From contig CAZNQW010000252.1 of the NCBI GenBank assembly GCA_964575225.1, positions 1 to 5,605 on the forward strand: a stretch of DNA of 5,605 nt. Reading direction: 5' to 3'. The DNA is from CAZNQW01 sp964575225 (GTDB lineage: Bacteria; Chloroflexota; Anaerolineae; JAAYZQ01). Of the stretch, positions 5,533-5,605 are shown piece after piece; positions within the stretch are counted from its first letter, which is position 1, and each line of letters opens with the position of its first letter. Made by a program: the position numbers and the translations under genes. A model generated the notes under the pieces. That model saw nothing but the letters and a program-made list of their open reading frames with translations. It searched no databases and was not told where the DNA came from.

Positions 5533-5562
5533 ATTGTAGGGGCGGGTTTGAAACCCGCCCAA
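5533..5562. repeat. Interspersed palindromic repeat, copy 2
   Basis: ATTGTAG followed by arms GGGCGGGTTT (5540-5549) and AAACCCGCCC (5551-5560) around a central G. It has the same architecture as the copy about 90 bases away and differs in the arms by a single swapped C:G to G:C pair, so base pairing is kept. Both copies carry TTGTA-type flanks on the same side, which suggests that the element extends slightly beyond the palindrome. Confidence 0.75.
5533..5562 (-). promoter_or_regulatory. Weak candidate promoter for the ECF operon
   Basis: On the minus strand TACAAT (5533-5538) matches the -10 consensus at 5 of 6 positions, with TTGGGC (5557-5562) 18 bases upstream as a poor -35 (3 of 6). 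It lies within repeat copy 2, whose flank supplies the -10. Initiation would leave a leader of roughly 100 bases before ecfA. It is the best promoter-like match in the 5422-5605 segment, but chance is a real possibility and the true promoter may lie beyond the window. Confidence 0.2.
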
Positions 5563-5605
5563 TAGGCATCAACGTAAGCCCAGTAGCTGCTGAAAGGTTG
5601 CCGGA

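Noticed and set aside
5422..5562. N-terminal extension of EcfA starting at 5562
   Set aside because: The added residues translate the two palindromic repeats and the DNA between them; ABC ATPase similarity starts only after MTSIVRAEG.
5441..5562. CRISPR repeats
   Set aside because: Only two palindromes about 90 bases apart, not identical, with no regular spacer array and no cas genes.

Overview
The window is about 60% GC. All recognisable genes lie on the minus strand, so transcription runs from high to low coordinates. High GC, an interspersed palindromic repeat with a G-rich arm around TTTGAAA, an Rhs-core remnant and an AbiE module together suggest a Chloroflexota-like environmental bacterium. 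This assignment is inference from style, because there is no rRNA or marker gene here.

Region 1 (about 5401-5605) is non-coding upstream DNA. It holds two copies of a short palindrome, GGGC(C/G)GG-TTTGAAA-CC(G/C)GCCC. The two copies differ by one compensated base pair.

Region 2 (5421 down to 1688) is a tight five-gene operon: a fused double-ATPase EcfA, the membrane coupler EcfT, a small membrane-anchored protein with a sulfite-oxidase/molybdopterin-domain-like pattern, an ECF substrate-binding S component, and a MOSC-domain protein. EcfA and EcfT overlap by GTGA, and EcfT and the anchored protein are 2 bases apart. Gaps of 45 and 40 bases precede the S component and MOSC genes; the first contains two tandem hairpins. 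A, T and S components in one operon make a dedicated (group I) energy-coupling-factor importer. Two partners from molybdenum-cofactor-associated folds (SUOX-like and MOSC) suggest a link to a pterin, molybdenum/tungsten or sulfur-containing cofactor. The substrate cannot be read from the sequence, and this cassette is the best candidate here for an undescribed system.

Region 3 (1472-1687) separates the transporter operon from the next one. It contains a decayed fragment of an Rhs/YD-repeat core (GLYQMGARW...DPALGRW.SADTLV), then an AT-rich promoter with a TGCCA-N4-TGGCA inverted repeat. The predicted transcript start falls on the abiEi ATG, which has no Shine-Dalgarno, so the mRNA may be leaderless.

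Region 4 (1471 down to 27) is a complete AbiE-type toxin-antitoxin pair: antitoxin AbiEi (winged HTH plus C-terminal domain) followed by nucleotidyltransferase toxin AbiEii, coupled by a GTGA overlap. It probably acts in phage defence or element maintenance and appears to have been placed beside Rhs debris. No rRNA, tRNA, CRISPR array or complete insertion sequence was seen.
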